A stretch of DNA of 64,000 bases from CALBPI01 sp038524795 (GCA_038524795.1 JBCBIJ010000003.1:124001-188000), one strand, 5' to 3'; shown: positions 24,424 to 32,724, counted from the first letter of the stretch. The notes: a model not told the origin generated them from the sequence alone. Program-made: numbers and translations.

Positions 24424-25647
24424 ATGAGCCAGTACGTATTCAAACTGCCGGATCTGGGCGAAGGCACGGTCGAGGCGGAAATCGGCGAATGGCACGTCAA
24501 GGTCGGTGACCGCGTCAACGAAGACGACGTCATCGTCGACATGATGACGGACAAGGCCGCCGTGGAAGTTTCTGCGCCCGTGTCGGGTCGCATTGCATCG
24601 CTGCACGGCGACCCGGGCGACATCGTGGCCGTGGGCACCAACCTCATCGTGTTCGACGTCGAGGGCGACGCCGGTGACGAGGCTGCACCTGCCGCAGCAG
24701 AAGCTCCGGCGCCCGCCGCCGAGCCCGAACCCGTGAAACCCGCGGCGACGCCCGCTGCGCCCGCCAAGAAGCGCGGTCGGGTCATGACCTCCCCGGCCGT
24801 GCGTGCGCGCGCCAAAAAGGCCGGCATCGATCTGGCCGATGTGCCCGGCAGTGGCGCACGTGGTCGCGTGCTGGCAAGAGACCTCGAGGCGTTCATCGCC
24901 AGTGGCGGCCGCGTCGGTGGTGCCGCCCCGGCGCCCGCCACACGCGAGACGGACGAGGTTGAAGAGATCAAGGTCATCGGCGTGCGCCGCGTCATCGCCA
25001 AGAAGATGAGCGAGAGCAAGCGCAACATCCCGCACTTCACCTACGTCGACGAAATCGACGTCACGCAATTCGAAGCACTGCGCCGCCACCTCAACGACAC
25101 GCGTCGCGAGGGGCAGCCCAAGCTGACCTTCCTGCCGCTGCTCGTTACGGCGCTCGCCAGGACGCTTGAGCAATTCCCGCAGTGCAATGCCACGTACGAC
25201 GCAGATCGCGAGGTGGTCGTGCGCCACAAGGCATTGCACGTCGGAATCGCCACGCAGACGGATGACGGATTGAAAGTGCCCGTGATCCGTCAGGCCCAGG
25301 CGAAGGACGTCTGGCAACTTGCTGGCGAAGTCCGGGAGCTCTCGGAGCTCGCTCGGAACGGCAAGGCGACGAAAGCGCAGCTCACGGGCTCCAGCATCAC
25401 GATCACAAGCCTGGGACCGTTGGGCGGCATCGTGACAACACCCGTCATCAACGCCCCCGAGGTCGGCATTATCGGCGTGAACAAAGCCGTTGATCGCCCC
25501 GTCGTCATCGATGGGCAGATCACCATCCGCACGATGATGAACCTGTCCGTGTCATTCGATCACCGCTTTGTCGATGGCTATGACGCCGCCGACATGGTGC
25601 GCGTGATCAAGGGCTACATCGAACACCCCGCCACGATGTTTATGTGA
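24424..25647 (+). CDS. bkdB: Branched-chain 2-oxoacid dehydrogenase E2 (dihydrolipoamide acyltransferase)
   Basis: A 407-residue E2 with one lipoyl domain (residues 1-80, lipoylated Lys44 in MMTDKAAVEV), an Ala/Pro-rich linker, a peripheral-subunit-binding domain (about 118-155, TSPAVRARAKKAGIDLADV, with GSGARGRV) and a C-terminal catalytic domain ending in the active-site SFDHRFVDGYDAADM (HxxxDG). It transfers the branched acyl group from lipoamide to CoA. Its ATG is 2 bp after the E1 beta stop. A strong hairpin terminator follows 10 bp after its stop codon, closing the operon. Confidence 0.93.
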   Translation: MSQYVFKLPDLGEGTVEAEIGEWHVKVGDRVNEDDVIVDMMTDKAAVEVSAPVSGRIASLHGDPGDIVAVGTNLIVFDVEGDAGDEAAPAAAEAPAPAAEPEPVKPAATPAAPAKKRGRVMTSPAVRARAKKAGIDLADVPGSGARGRVLARDLEAFIASGGRVGGAAPAPATRETDEVEEIKVIGVRRVIAKKMSESKRNIPHFTYVDEIDVTQFEALRRHLNDTRREGQPKLTFLPLLVTALARTLEQFPQCNATYDADREVVVRHKALHVGIATQTDDGLKVPVIRQAQAKDVWQLAGEVRELSELARNGKATKAQLTGSSITITSLGPLGGIVTTPVINAPEVGIIGVNKAVDRPVVIDGQITIRTMMNLSVSFDHRFVDGYDAADMVRVIKGYIEHPATMFM

Positions 25648-25657
25648 CACACGAAAC

Positions 25658-25685
25658 GGGCCGGCGATGCCGGCCCGGTTTGTTT
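25658..25685 (+). terminator. Terminator of the bkd operon
   Basis: A perfect 8-bp GC stem (GGGCCGGC / GCCGGCCC) with a 3-base loop is followed by GGTTTGTTTG. It starts 10 bp after the E2 stop codon. Confidence 0.8.
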
Positions 25686-25799
25686 GTCATTGCGAGGGAA
25701 CGCCCCCCAACACCCGTCATTGCGAGGGCACTCGCCCCATACCGTCATTGCGAGGGCACGCGCCCCACACCCGTCATTGCGAGGGCACGCAGTGCCCGC
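25686..25799. repeat. Left-arm copies of a dispersed palindromic repeat
   Basis: GTCATTGCGAGGG occurs four times, starting at 25686, 25716, 25744 and 25773 (spacing 30, 28 and 29 bp). The intervening bases are C-rich (for example CACGCGCCCCACACCC). The motif is the reverse complement of the right-arm motif CTCGC(G/A)ATGAC found at 25873 onward. It resembles widespread extragenic repeats carrying GTCATTGCGAG. Confidence 0.85.
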
Positions 25800-25883
25800 G
25801 GCAATCTCGTTGGGCTATCGTTCCGCTAGAGGTCGCGACAGCGTTGAGAGATCGCCACGCCCGCTACGCGGGCTCGCGATGAC
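25773..25883. repeat. Core of the extragenic palindromic element
   Basis: The outer arms GTCATTGCGAGGGC and GGGCTCGCGATGAC and inner arms GGCAATCTCG and GAGATCGCC are inverted around a ~35-base centre. Together they make one complete imperfect palindrome. Flanking copies of only one arm on each side extend it outwards. Confidence 0.75.
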
Positions 25884-26094
25884 GGTTGGTGGCTACGCGG
25901 GCTCGCGATGACGGTTGGTGGCTACGCGGGCTCGCGATGACGGTTGGCGGCTACGCGGGCTCGCGATGACGGTTGGTGGCTACGCGGGCTCGCGACGACG
26001 GTTGGTGGCTACGCGGGCTCGCGACGACGGTTGGCGGCTACGCGGGCTCGCGACGACGGTTGGCGGCTACGCCGCCTCGCGATGACGGAAACGG
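25863..26094. repeat. 29-bp tandem repeat array (right-arm copies)
   Basis: Seven contiguous 29-bp units start at 25863, 25892, 25921, 25950, 25979, 26008 and 26037, plus a degraded eighth at 26066. Each begins GCTACGCGGGCTCGCGA and ends GACGGTTGG(T/C)G. Units differ only at a T/C in the GATGAC/GACGAC position and a T/C near the end. There are no unique spacers, so it is not CRISPR. It sits between the convergent bkd operon and hppD. Confidence 0.9.
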
Positions 26095-26113
26095 CCTTCG
26101 GCCGGTTTCCGTC
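26084..26113 (-). terminator. Hairpin at the hppD stop codon
   Basis: GACGGAAAC...GGTTTCCGTC with an inner GGCC/GGCC forms a long stem whose right end includes the hppD TGA. No T-tract follows, so if it terminates transcription it is atypical; it may instead derive from the repeat array. Confidence 0.45.
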
Positions 26114-27215
26114 AGTCCTCCGTATTCGGAATGACACCCCGGCGCATTTGATCGAGTTCAAGTGACTCGAACAGGGCCTGGAAGTTTCCCTCGCCGAAGC
26201 CCTCGTTGCCTTTGCGCTGGATGATCTCGAAGAAGATCGGCCCGATGACGTTTTCAGTGAAGATCTGAAGCAGCAGGCCCTCATCGCCGGGCGCACCGTC
26301 GATGAGGATGCGCCGCTTGCGCAGCTCGTCCACGTCTTCGCCGTGATCGGGAATACGCTCGTCGATGAGATCGAAATAGGTTTCGGTCGTGTCCTGAAAG
26401 TTCACGCCATTGCCGCGAATTGCGTCCACGGTGTTGTAGATGTCGCGTGAGCCCAGTGCGATGTGCTGAATGCCTTCGCCGTTGTAGTCGCGCAGGAACT
26501 CTTCGATTTGGCTGTGATCGTCCTGGCTCTCGTTGAGCGGAATCCGGATCTTGCCGCAAGGGCTCGTCATCGCCTTGGACACGAGGCCCGTCGATTTGCC
26601 TTCGATATCGAAGAAGCGGATCTCGCGGAAATTGAACAGGCGCTCGTAGAACTCAGCCCAGGTCTTCATGTTGCCGCGGCTCACGTTGTGCGTGAGGTGA
26701 TCGAGGTAGGTCAGGTTGGTGCTGGCCGCGGCCATCTTGTCTTCCCAGCCCGACTCGAAGACGAAGTCGACGTCGTAGATGGTTTGGTCGCCGTAGCGAT
26801 CAACGAGGTAAAGCCGGCTGCCGCCAATACCTTCGATCGCAGGAATGTTCAGCTCCATCGGACGCGGTTCAGGATCGATGGCGGTCGCACCCAGTTCGAC
26901 CGCGCGATCGAGGGCGAACTGCGCATCGCTGACGCGAAACGCCATCGCGCAGGCACAGGGGCCGTGCTTCTCGGCGAAACGCTGCGCAAAACTGTCCGGT
27001 TCCGCATTGATAATGAAGTTGATGTCGCCCTGCTTATGGAGCGTCACATCCTTGGAACGGTGGCGCGCGACCACCGGAAAACCCATCTGTTCGAACAGCG
27101 TGCGGAGCGCCTCGGGATCGGGTGCGGCGTACTCAACGAACTCAAAACCGTCGGTGCCCATGGGGTTTTCGAAACCTGTGGGTGTCGCGTGCGTCTCCGC
27201 GGCCTGGCTTGCCAT
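26112..27215 (-). CDS. hppD: 4-hydroxyphenylpyruvate dioxygenase
   Basis: A 367-residue non-heme Fe(II) dioxygenase of the vicinal oxygen chelate fold, converting 4-hydroxyphenylpyruvate to homogentisate in tyrosine catabolism. The C-terminal domain carries the metal ligands: His in YLDHLTHNV, His in GIQHIALGS and Glu in LLLQIFTENVIGP. The C-terminal helix segment GFGEGNFQALFESLE is typical. The start at 27215 (MASQAAE) is chosen; the frame stays open ~100 codons further but crosses the divergent regulator's promoter and is unlike the family. No homogentisate dioxygenase or fumarylacetoacetase gene is adjacent. It is divergent from an Lrp-type regulator that is the natural candidate to control it. 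Confidence 0.95.
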   Translation of the reverse strand: MASQAAETHATPTGFENPMGTDGFEFVEYAAPDPEALRTLFEQMGFPVVARHRSKDVTLHKQGDINFIINAEPDSFAQRFAEKHGPCACAMAFRVSDAQFALDRAVELGATAIDPEPRPMELNIPAIEGIGGSRLYLVDRYGDQTIYDVDFVFESGWEDKMAAASTNLTYLDHLTHNVSRGNMKTWAEFYERLFNFREIRFFDIEGKSTGLVSKAMTSPCGKIRIPLNESQDDHSQIEEFLRDYNGEGIQHIALGSRDIYNTVDAIRGNGVNFQDTTETYFDLIDERIPDHGEDVDELRKRRILIDGAPGDEGLLLQIFTENVIGPIFFEIIQRKGNEGFGEGNFQALFESLELDQMRRGVIPNTED

Positions 27216-27300
27216 GGCGTGTCCTCGTGTCGGGGTGGGCAAACGACCATGATACCAATGGCGCCGATCCGATCTTCGCGTTCTCAGCCACGGTTGCGTA

Positions 27301-27328
27301 TATTTGTGCAGGATTCTTGCACCAAATA
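27301..27328. promoter_or_regulatory. Inverted repeat between hppD and the Lrp-type gene (putative operator)
   Basis: TATTTGTGCA ... TGCACCAAATA form near-perfect inverted arms (one-base bulge) around GGATTCT. It ends 8 bp before the regulator's ATG and lies about 85 bp upstream of hppD. This position suits an autoregulated Lrp/AsnC operator; the assignment is inferred. Confidence 0.45.
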
Positions 27329-27336
27329 GCCATAAC

Positions 27337-27813
27337 ATGACGGATTCCTTCACGCTAGATCGATATGATCTCTCAATACTGCGAGCACTCCAGGACGATG
27401 CACGGATGTCCTGGGTCGAACTTGCTGAGCGTGTGAGCCTCTCGCCCAGCGCATGCCAGCGTCGCGCCCGCCAGCTGCACGATCGTGGGGTGATTTCGCG
27501 CTTCACACTGGACGTGGATCTGCAGGCGATGGGCTACGACGTCGAAGCGTTCGTTGCGGTGAGCATCGAGCGACAGAACATGAAGTACGCTGCCGAGTTT
27601 CGGCGCGCCATCGCCGGCCTGCCCGAAGTGCGCGACTGCTACATGCTGTCGGGCTCAGTCGACTTTATGTTGCGCGTGGTGGCACCGAACCTGCGCGCCT
27701 TCGGCAGCTTCATTCAGCGTGAGATTTTGAATCTGCCCGGCGTCAAGGATGCGACATCATCGATCGTTCTCGAACGCATTGACACGGATTTGAGCATCGT
27801 CCCCACCGGCTGA
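27337..27813 (+). CDS. Lrp/AsnC-family transcriptional regulator
   Basis: A 158-residue feast/famine regulator. An N-terminal winged helix-turn-helix (about residues 8-60; WVELAERVSLSPSACQRRARQL, DRGVISRF) is followed by a RAM ligand-binding/oligomerisation domain (EAFVAVSIERQN, VRDCYMLSGSVDFMLRVV). The start at 27337 (MTDSFTLDRYD) fits the family N terminus; 11 further upstream codons lie in the inverted repeat. It is divergent from hppD and probably responds to an aromatic amino acid or its keto acid, which is inference. Its last 57 bp overlap the 3' end of the convergent parA-like gene. Confidence 0.9.
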   Translation: MTDSFTLDRYDLSILRALQDDARMSWVELAERVSLSPSACQRRARQLHDRGVISRFTLDVDLQAMGYDVEAFVAVSIERQNMKYAAEFRRAIAGLPEVRDCYMLSGSVDFMLRVVAPNLRAFGSFIQREILNLPGVKDATSSIVLERIDTDLSIVPTG

Positions 27814-28521
27814 TGTATCGAGTGCGCCGGCGCCGCGCGTGACAAATCCCGTCAGTGCCTGCCAGGCCGGTAGTTCACGAGCAAACTCGTAGGGCTTGAG
27901 GTCGTAGATGCCAAGCCCTGCCTCCGAGGCGCGGACGTAGACCTGAGCATCACGCAGGATCGTCACCACGGGGATATCGAGGCTGGCCAAAAACCGCATG
28001 AGCGTATCGAACACCTTAGTGTTGCGGCGCGTGCGGTTGGCGACGACGCCCAACTGGCCACGCGAGCGATCGAGTTTTGCGACGAGCAACAGGTCGGCAA
28101 TGGCACGCGACGCGGCGTGTATGTCGAACCGCGACGGCAGTACCGGCATGACCACCTTATCGGCATCGCGCGTCAACTCGCGCAGCTGCGCCGCGTCGTA
28201 ACCGGCAGGCGAGTCCACCACAACATAACCACAGTCAGGCGGCACGCGAAGCTGGAAACTCCGCGTGACATTCATACGCCGCTGATAGGCCGGGACGCCA
28301 TGAATAACCGGCGCCGTTTCGGGCCGCACCGCCAGCCAGTGCATCGCCGATCCCTGGGGGTCGTGGTCGATCAGTGCCGGGTTGCCACCGATGCGCGCAA
28401 GGTACGCGGCGATATTTGTCGCCAGCGTGGTTTTGCCACTGCCGCCCTTGGGGTTCAGCACGACGATACGACGCGGCCGCGTCGCGCCTGCGACGCCCTG
28501 CACTGTGGGTCGGTGAAGCAT
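27757..28521 (-). CDS. Orphan ParA/MinD-like ATPase
   Basis: A 254-residue deviant-Walker-A ATPase. The P-loop is KGGSGKTT at residues 25-32 with the signature lysine, Walker A' is IDHDPQGSAMHW near 58-69, and the hydrophobic switch-II-type VVVDSPAGYD follows near 100. ParA-family proteins position plasmids, chromosomes or protein clusters. No parB gene or parS-like site is next to it, so the cargo is unknown; Lrp gene and histidine kinase neighbours do not point to segregation. The C terminus overlaps the convergent lrp-type gene by 57 bp. No good ribosome-binding site is seen before the ATG at 28521. Confidence 0.85.
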   Translation of the reverse strand: MLHRPTVQGVAGATRPRRIVVLNPKGGSGKTTLATNIAAYLARIGGNPALIDHDPQGSAMHWLAVRPETAPVIHGVPAYQRRMNVTRSFQLRVPPDCGYVVVDSPAGYDAAQLRELTRDADKVVMPVLPSRFDIHAASRAIADLLLVAKLDRSRGQLGVVANRTRRNTKVFDTLMRFLASLDIPVVTILRDAQVYVRASEAGLGIYDLKPYEFARELPAWQALTGFVTRGAGALDTSAGGDDAQIRVNAFENDR

Positions 28522-28593
28522 GGGCTCGAGCGTACCCCATCAAGCCGATTCGCGCGCGTGACGCATGCAACAATCCGGTGATACGGTTCGCAA

Positions 28594-29712
28594 ATGGTTG
28601 ATGCGTCGCAATCGCAGGCCCACACCCCGGTCAGAGATGACCGCCAGAGCCGCGTTCGCGCCATTGGCGAGACCGTGGCCCGCATCTCCCACGAACTTAA
28701 CAATCAGCTTACGGTGCTGCTCGGGCACGTGGACCTCGCCCTGCTCGGTGCCGATGCGGCAAACCGCGATGCATTGCGCCACGTGCGCACGGCCGGCGAA
28801 CGCATCGCCAAGCTCGTCGCCGCGCTGGAGCGCCTCAGTGTGCGCCGCCAGCCAGCGACGCGCGGTGTCGATCTCGTGGCTGAGACCAAAGAAGCGATGG
28901 GTCGATTCGCGCATTGGACCGCCGCCGAGGGCAGCGTCCAACTCGTTTCAGAATACGATGAACTCGCCGTTGTCACCGACCCCGTACTCGTCTACGAGGC
29001 GCTGCTGCATATCCTCGCCAACGCCGTGCGCGCGACGGACGAACGCGGCGATATCGAAGTCCACCTTGGCACCGAAAACGGCCAGTGGCACATCACCGTC
29101 AGCGACAACGGCCCGGGCTTCGACCCCGCACTATCGGGTCGCGAATTCGATCCGCTCACAACGACGCGGCACATGCCGGGCGCAGGCCTGGGGCTCAGCC
29201 ACGCACTGCTCGCCATGGCAGCGCTCGATGGCGATGTCGTGATTGAGCGACCAAGCGGTCGCGGTGCGCGTGTCACGCTGCGGGCACCACTGCTACCCGC
29301 TAACGGCCCCGTGCCATCGCGAACGCCGCGCGTGCTCGTACCGGGCCAGGGAACGGTACTGATTGTCGACGACGCACCCGTGGCGCTCATGGAGGCCTAC
29401 GACATCGTGGCCGGTGCGGGATACAACGTCGTGCTTGCGCGGGGTTACAGCCGCGCGCTCGACCAGCTGATGCAGGGTGTGCGCCCCGACATCGTGCTGG
29501 CCGAGGCCGTGCTCTATGACGGCGGTGCCGAAGAACTCGCCGCCTGGCTCGCGCAGCGGCAGCAAACACCGCCCGTCATTGCGACCGCGTTCGCTGCGGA
29601 GTCACCACCGGCCGAATCGCAGGCCTTCGCGGCCGTCGTCACTAAGCCGTTCGACGCCCACAGCCTCACGGCGCTGCTTGCCGAAACGCTGGCGAGCCTT
29701 CGGCGTCGTTAG
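28594..29712 (+). CDS. Histidine kinase with C-terminal degenerate receiver domain
   Basis: A 372-residue soluble hybrid kinase without membrane segment or sensor domain. The DHp helix has the phosphoacceptor H33 (VARISHELNNQLTVLLGHV), then the HATPase domain with the N box (LANAVRA, N143), DNGPGF (171-176) and GAGLGLS (196-202). The C-terminal receiver begins GTVLIVDDAP (D259/D260) and has TKPFD (K351), but the phosphoacceptor position is Glu304 (DIVLAEAVL) instead of Asp. That Glu may mimic constant phosphorylation or mark a pseudo-receiver. No separate response regulator gene is adjacent. Its stop overlaps that of the convergent YHS gene. Confidence 0.85.
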   Translation: MVDASQSQAHTPVRDDRQSRVRAIGETVARISHELNNQLTVLLGHVDLALLGADAANRDALRHVRTAGERIAKLVAALERLSVRRQPATRGVDLVAETKEAMGRFAHWTAAEGSVQLVSEYDELAVVTDPVLVYEALLHILANAVRATDERGDIEVHLGTENGQWHITVSDNGPGFDPALSGREFDPLTTTRHMPGAGLGLSHALLAMAALDGDVVIERPSGRGARVTLRAPLLPANGPVPSRTPRVLVPGQGTVLIVDDAPVALMEAYDIVAGAGYNVVLARGYSRALDQLMQGVRPDIVLAEAVLYDGGAEELAAWLAQRQQTPPVIATAFAAESPPAESQAFAAVVTKPFDAHSLTALLAETLASLRRR

Positions 29713-30170
29713 TCGCTCAGTACCTTGGGCCAGTTATCGTCGGCCAGGACGATGAAGCCCTTGGGATCGACGGACCAACGCTCGCCAATCTTTTTGTTGT
29801 AGTTGATGTAGAGCTTGTCGTCGACGATGGCCCAGACCTTCGGGTCACCGCTCGCCGTGTAGCCCTGCGAAACCGCCCAGGCGCAGTAGCCGCCGTACTG
29901 GGGTGCGAAGCGCTCCGGGTTAGCGGCAAAGGTGTCTCTGTTCTCAGCGCTCTCGAACAGCCAGCGCGCGCCCTGCCATTCGAACGCGTAATCGGTGTCG
30001 CCCTTGCGTGGTTCACCGGCTTCAAAGTAGGCGACGGCGTCATAGCCTTTCAGGGCATTATTCGAGAAGACGCCCGTGTAGACGGGGTCCTTGTCAGCAG
30101 CGGCAACCGCCGAAAGGCTCAAAAGAAAGATCGCTGCGAGACTGCGCAGCGCAATAATTGTGCGGGTCAT
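29709..30170 (-). CDS. Exported YHS-domain protein
   Basis: A 153-residue protein with a signal peptide (residues 1-25, ending SAVAAA before DKDPVYT) and a single YHS-type domain: LKGYDAVAYFEAGEPRKG, FEWQGARWLFESAENRDTF and PQYGGYCAWAVSQGY. YHS domains occur in copper- and other metal-related or redox proteins, and YHS-like exported proteins of this size are common but uncharacterised. It stands alone between the histidine kinase and the Entner-Doudoroff genes. A metal-linked function is plausible but not established. Confidence 0.8.
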   Translation of the reverse strand: MTRTIIALRSLAAIFLLSLSAVAAADKDPVYTGVFSNNALKGYDAVAYFEAGEPRKGDTDYAFEWQGARWLFESAENRDTFAANPERFAPQYGGYCAWAVSQGYTASGDPKVWAIVDDKLYINYNKKIGERWSVDPKGFIVLADDNWPKVLSD

Positions 30171-30224
30171 GGTTATGCTCCAATGAGTGTCCCGCGAGCT
30201 GACCCGGGCACGGCCAAAAAAATT

Positions 30225-30860
30225 TCAGCCGTGTACCTCTGAGGCGATCTTCAGGGCCTCCTGGCAGCGACCCGTAATGGCCGACCAGTTGCCGGCCGCG
30301 ATATCGTCGGCAGGCGTCAGCCAGGAGCCCCCGACGCAGGCCACGGCGGGTACGGCCAGGTAGTCGGCAAGGTTGCCCGCGCTGACCCCGCCCGTCGGGC
30401 AGAACTTCAGGCCCGCGAACACGGCCGCGAACGACTTGAGCGCACCAATACCGCCCGCGTACTGCGCGGGAAAGAACTTGACGGCTTCGAGACCGCGCGC
30501 GACCCAGTCGGCGATCTCGCTTGTGGTCTGCGCGCCAGGCAGCAATGGCACGCCCGTATCCCTGCAGACCTCCCAGACCGACAGTGAACGGCCTGGCGTC
30601 ACAATGAACTCAGCGCCCGCATCGACAACGGCGCGCGCCTGGTCTTCGCGCCACACCGTTCCCGCGCCGACGGCCAACGCGCCGTCACGGGCCAGCGCCG
30701 CAATCGCAGCAACGGCGCCGGGCGTGCGCAGCGTGACCTCGATGATGCCAACGCCACCATCGGCGAGTGCGCGACCCAGCGCCACGGCATCCGCACCTTC
30801 GGGCATGGCCACGACGGGAATGACGGGCGAGACGCCCATCAGTGCGTGAATGTCAGACAT
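30225..30860 (-). CDS. eda: KDPG/KHG aldolase
   Basis: A 211-residue class I aldolase that splits 2-keto-3-deoxy-6-phosphogluconate into pyruvate and glyceraldehyde-3-phosphate. Visible active-site segments are GGVGIIEVTLRTPGA (catalytic Glu), GAGTVWREDQARA, FIVTPGRS and EAVKFFPAQYAGG (Schiff-base Lys), with CPTGGVS for phosphate binding. The start at 30860 (MSDIHALMG) overlaps the edd stop by 8 bases (ATGTCTGA), so the two are translationally coupled. Last gene of the zwf-pgl-edd-eda operon. The 54-bp gap before the YHS gene holds no clear terminator. Confidence 0.95.
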   Translation of the reverse strand: MSDIHALMGVSPVIPVVAMPEGADAVALGRALADGGVGIIEVTLRTPGAVAAIAALARDGALAVGAGTVWREDQARAVVDAGAEFIVTPGRSLSVWEVCRDTGVPLLPGAQTTSEIADWVARGLEAVKFFPAQYAGGIGALKSFAAVFAGLKFCPTGGVSAGNLADYLAVPAVACVGGSWLTPADDIAAGNWSAITGRCQEALKIASEVHG

Positions 30861-32724
30861 CAGCCGTGACTCCGTTGCGCACCACACTTCGGTCGATGGG
30901 CAGTGCGTTGCCGCCCGCCTCGGGATTGCTGGCGATGCGTCGCATGGCGGCAAACAGCTCGCGGCCCATGCCGATCTCATGCGACGGGTCGCAGGCCAAG
31001 GCCGGCTCGCGCGCGGCGAGCGTCTCCGCATTGACGTGGGCTTCCAGCACACCGCGCGTCGCATCCAGCGTCACGATATCGCCGTCACGCAGTTTCGCGA
31101 GCGGGCCACCGGCCAGCGCTTCGGGGCAAACCTGGATCGCCGAGGGCACCTTGCCCGATGCGCCCGACATGCGTCCGTCGGTTACCAGTGCGACTCGGAA
31201 GCCCCGGTCCTGCAGCACGCCCAACGGCGGCAGCAATTTGTGCAGCTCGGGCATGCCGTTGGCACGCGGGCCCTGGTAGAGCACAACCACGATGACGTCG
31301 CGGTCGAGTTCGCCCGCCTTGAAGGCGTCCACGACCGCGTGCTGCGAATTGAAGACCCGGACGGGCGCCTCGATGACATGGCGCGACGGATCGACGGCCG
31401 ACGTCTTGGTCATGGCGCGACCCAGATTGCCCTGCATGAGCTTGAGACCACCCGTCGGCGCGAATGCATCGGCCGCAGGCCGAAGCACATCCTCGTCCAT
31501 GGAGGCATCGCGACCAGGCTGCCAGCGCACCGTATCGAGCCCGTTGTCGTCGGGATCGCCTAGCACCGCCTCGTGCGTGTAGTGCGACAGGCCCTCACCC
31601 GCGATTGTGTGTACGTCTTCGTGCAGCAAACCAGCGGACAGCAGCTCGCGAATCATGAACGGGATTCCGCCCGCCGCTTCGAAGTGGTTCACATCAGCCT
31701 GGCCGTTCGGATACACGCGCGCGAGCAAGGGCGTCACGCCCGACAGTTCGCTCAGATCGTCCCAGTTAATCTGGATTCCGGCTGCGGCGCCCATGGCGAC
31801 GAGGTGGATCGTGTGATTCGTGGATCCGCCCGACGACAGCAGGCCGACGATGCCGTTGACGAGCGCCTTCTCGTCGAACACACGCGCCATGGGCGTGTAG
31901 TCGTCGGACAAACCGCTGATGGCTACGGCGCGCTCCGCCGCTGCGCGCGTCAACGCGCCTCGCAGACGCGTGTGAGGGTTCACAAACGAGGTCCCGGGCA
32001 GCTGCAGCCCCATGAACTCCATGAGCAATTGGTTCGAGTTGGCAGTGCCGTAGAACGTGCAGGTACCCGGCGAGTGATAGGACTTGGACTCCGCGTCCAG
32101 CAACTCTTCACGACCGATCTTGCCCTGCGCGTAGAGCTGGCGCGCCTGCGCCTTTGCAGCGTTGGTCATGCCCGACGTCATCGGACCCGCGGGCACGAAG
32201 ATCACAGGCAGGTGGCCAAAAGCGAGCGCGCCGATGACGAGCCCGGGCACGATCTTGTCGCACACACCCAGACACAGGGCGCCGTCAAACATGTTGTGCG
32301 AGAGCGCGACTGCCGTGGCCATGGCAATGACGTCGCGGCTGAATAGCGACAGATCCATGCCTGGCTGACCCTGCGTGACGCCGTCGCACATAGCAGGCAC
32401 ACCGCCCGCGAACTGCGCGAAACCGCCCGCTTTCCAGGCGGCCGCCTTGAGCAACGGCGGATAGTCACCGAGCGGCTGATGCGCAGAAAGCATGTCGTTG
32501 TAAGCCGAAACAATTGCGATGTTCGGCCGTTCCCGACCCGCAAGCGCCTTCTTGCCTTCGGCGTCGTGCGCGGCGAAACCGTGGGCCAGGTTGCCGCAGG
32601 ACAACTCGCTGCGGTGCGGGCCCTGGCGGCGCGCGGCTTCGACCTGTGCGAGGTAATCGGCGCGCGTCTCGGCACTGCGCTCGATGATGCGTTCAGTGAC
32701 GCGATGGAGCGTATCGTTCAGCAT
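30853..32724 (-). CDS. edd: Phosphogluconate dehydratase
   Basis: A 623-residue IlvD/Edd-family dehydratase making KDPG from 6-phosphogluconate. Iron-sulfur cysteines are in MCDGVTQG and GVCDKIVPG; other family segments are SAYNDMLSAHQPL, PAGPMTSGM, GTCTFYGTANSNQ and TDGRMSGASGKVPSA. It starts at 32724 (MLNDTLHR) after AGAGGAAG; a longer frame overlaps pgl. Length is slightly above the usual ~605. It is third in the operon, 10 bp downstream of pgl, and its 3' end overlaps eda. Confidence 0.95.
   Translation of the reverse strand: MLNDTLHRVTERIIERSAETRADYLAQVEAARRQGPHRSELSCGNLAHGFAAHDAEGKKALAGRERPNIAIVSAYNDMLSAHQPLGDYPPLLKAAAWKAGGFAQFAGGVPAMCDGVTQGQPGMDLSLFSRDVIAMATAVALSHNMFDGALCLGVCDKIVPGLVIGALAFGHLPVIFVPAGPMTSGMTNAAKAQARQLYAQGKIGREELLDAESKSYHSPGTCTFYGTANSNQLLMEFMGLQLPGTSFVNPHTRLRGALTRAAAERAVAISGLSDDYTPMARVFDEKALVNGIVGLLSSGGSTNHTIHLVAMGAAAGIQINWDDLSELSGVTPLLARVYPNGQADVNHFEAAGGIPFMIRELLSAGLLHEDVHTIAGEGLSHYTHEAVLGDPDDNGLDTVRWQPGRDASMDEDVLRPAADAFAPTGGLKLMQGNLGRAMTKTSAVDPSRHVIEAPVRVFNSQHAVVDAFKAGELDRDVIVVVLYQGPRANGMPELHKLLPPLGVLQDRGFRVALVTDGRMSGASGKVPSAIQVCPEALAGGPLAKLRDGDIVTLDATRGVLEAHVNAETLAAREPALACDPSHEIGMGRELFAAMRRIASNPEAGGNALPIDRSVVRNGVTADV

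Noticed and set aside
25686..26094. CRISPR-like repeat array
   Set aside because: The 29-bp units are directly contiguous with no unique spacers, and no cas genes are near. It is a tandem/palindromic repeat.
27216..27506. Long N-terminal extension of HPPD
   Set aside because: It would run through the divergent regulator's start and the intergenic inverted repeat, and it has no similarity to HPPD. The start at 27215 gives the family-typical length.
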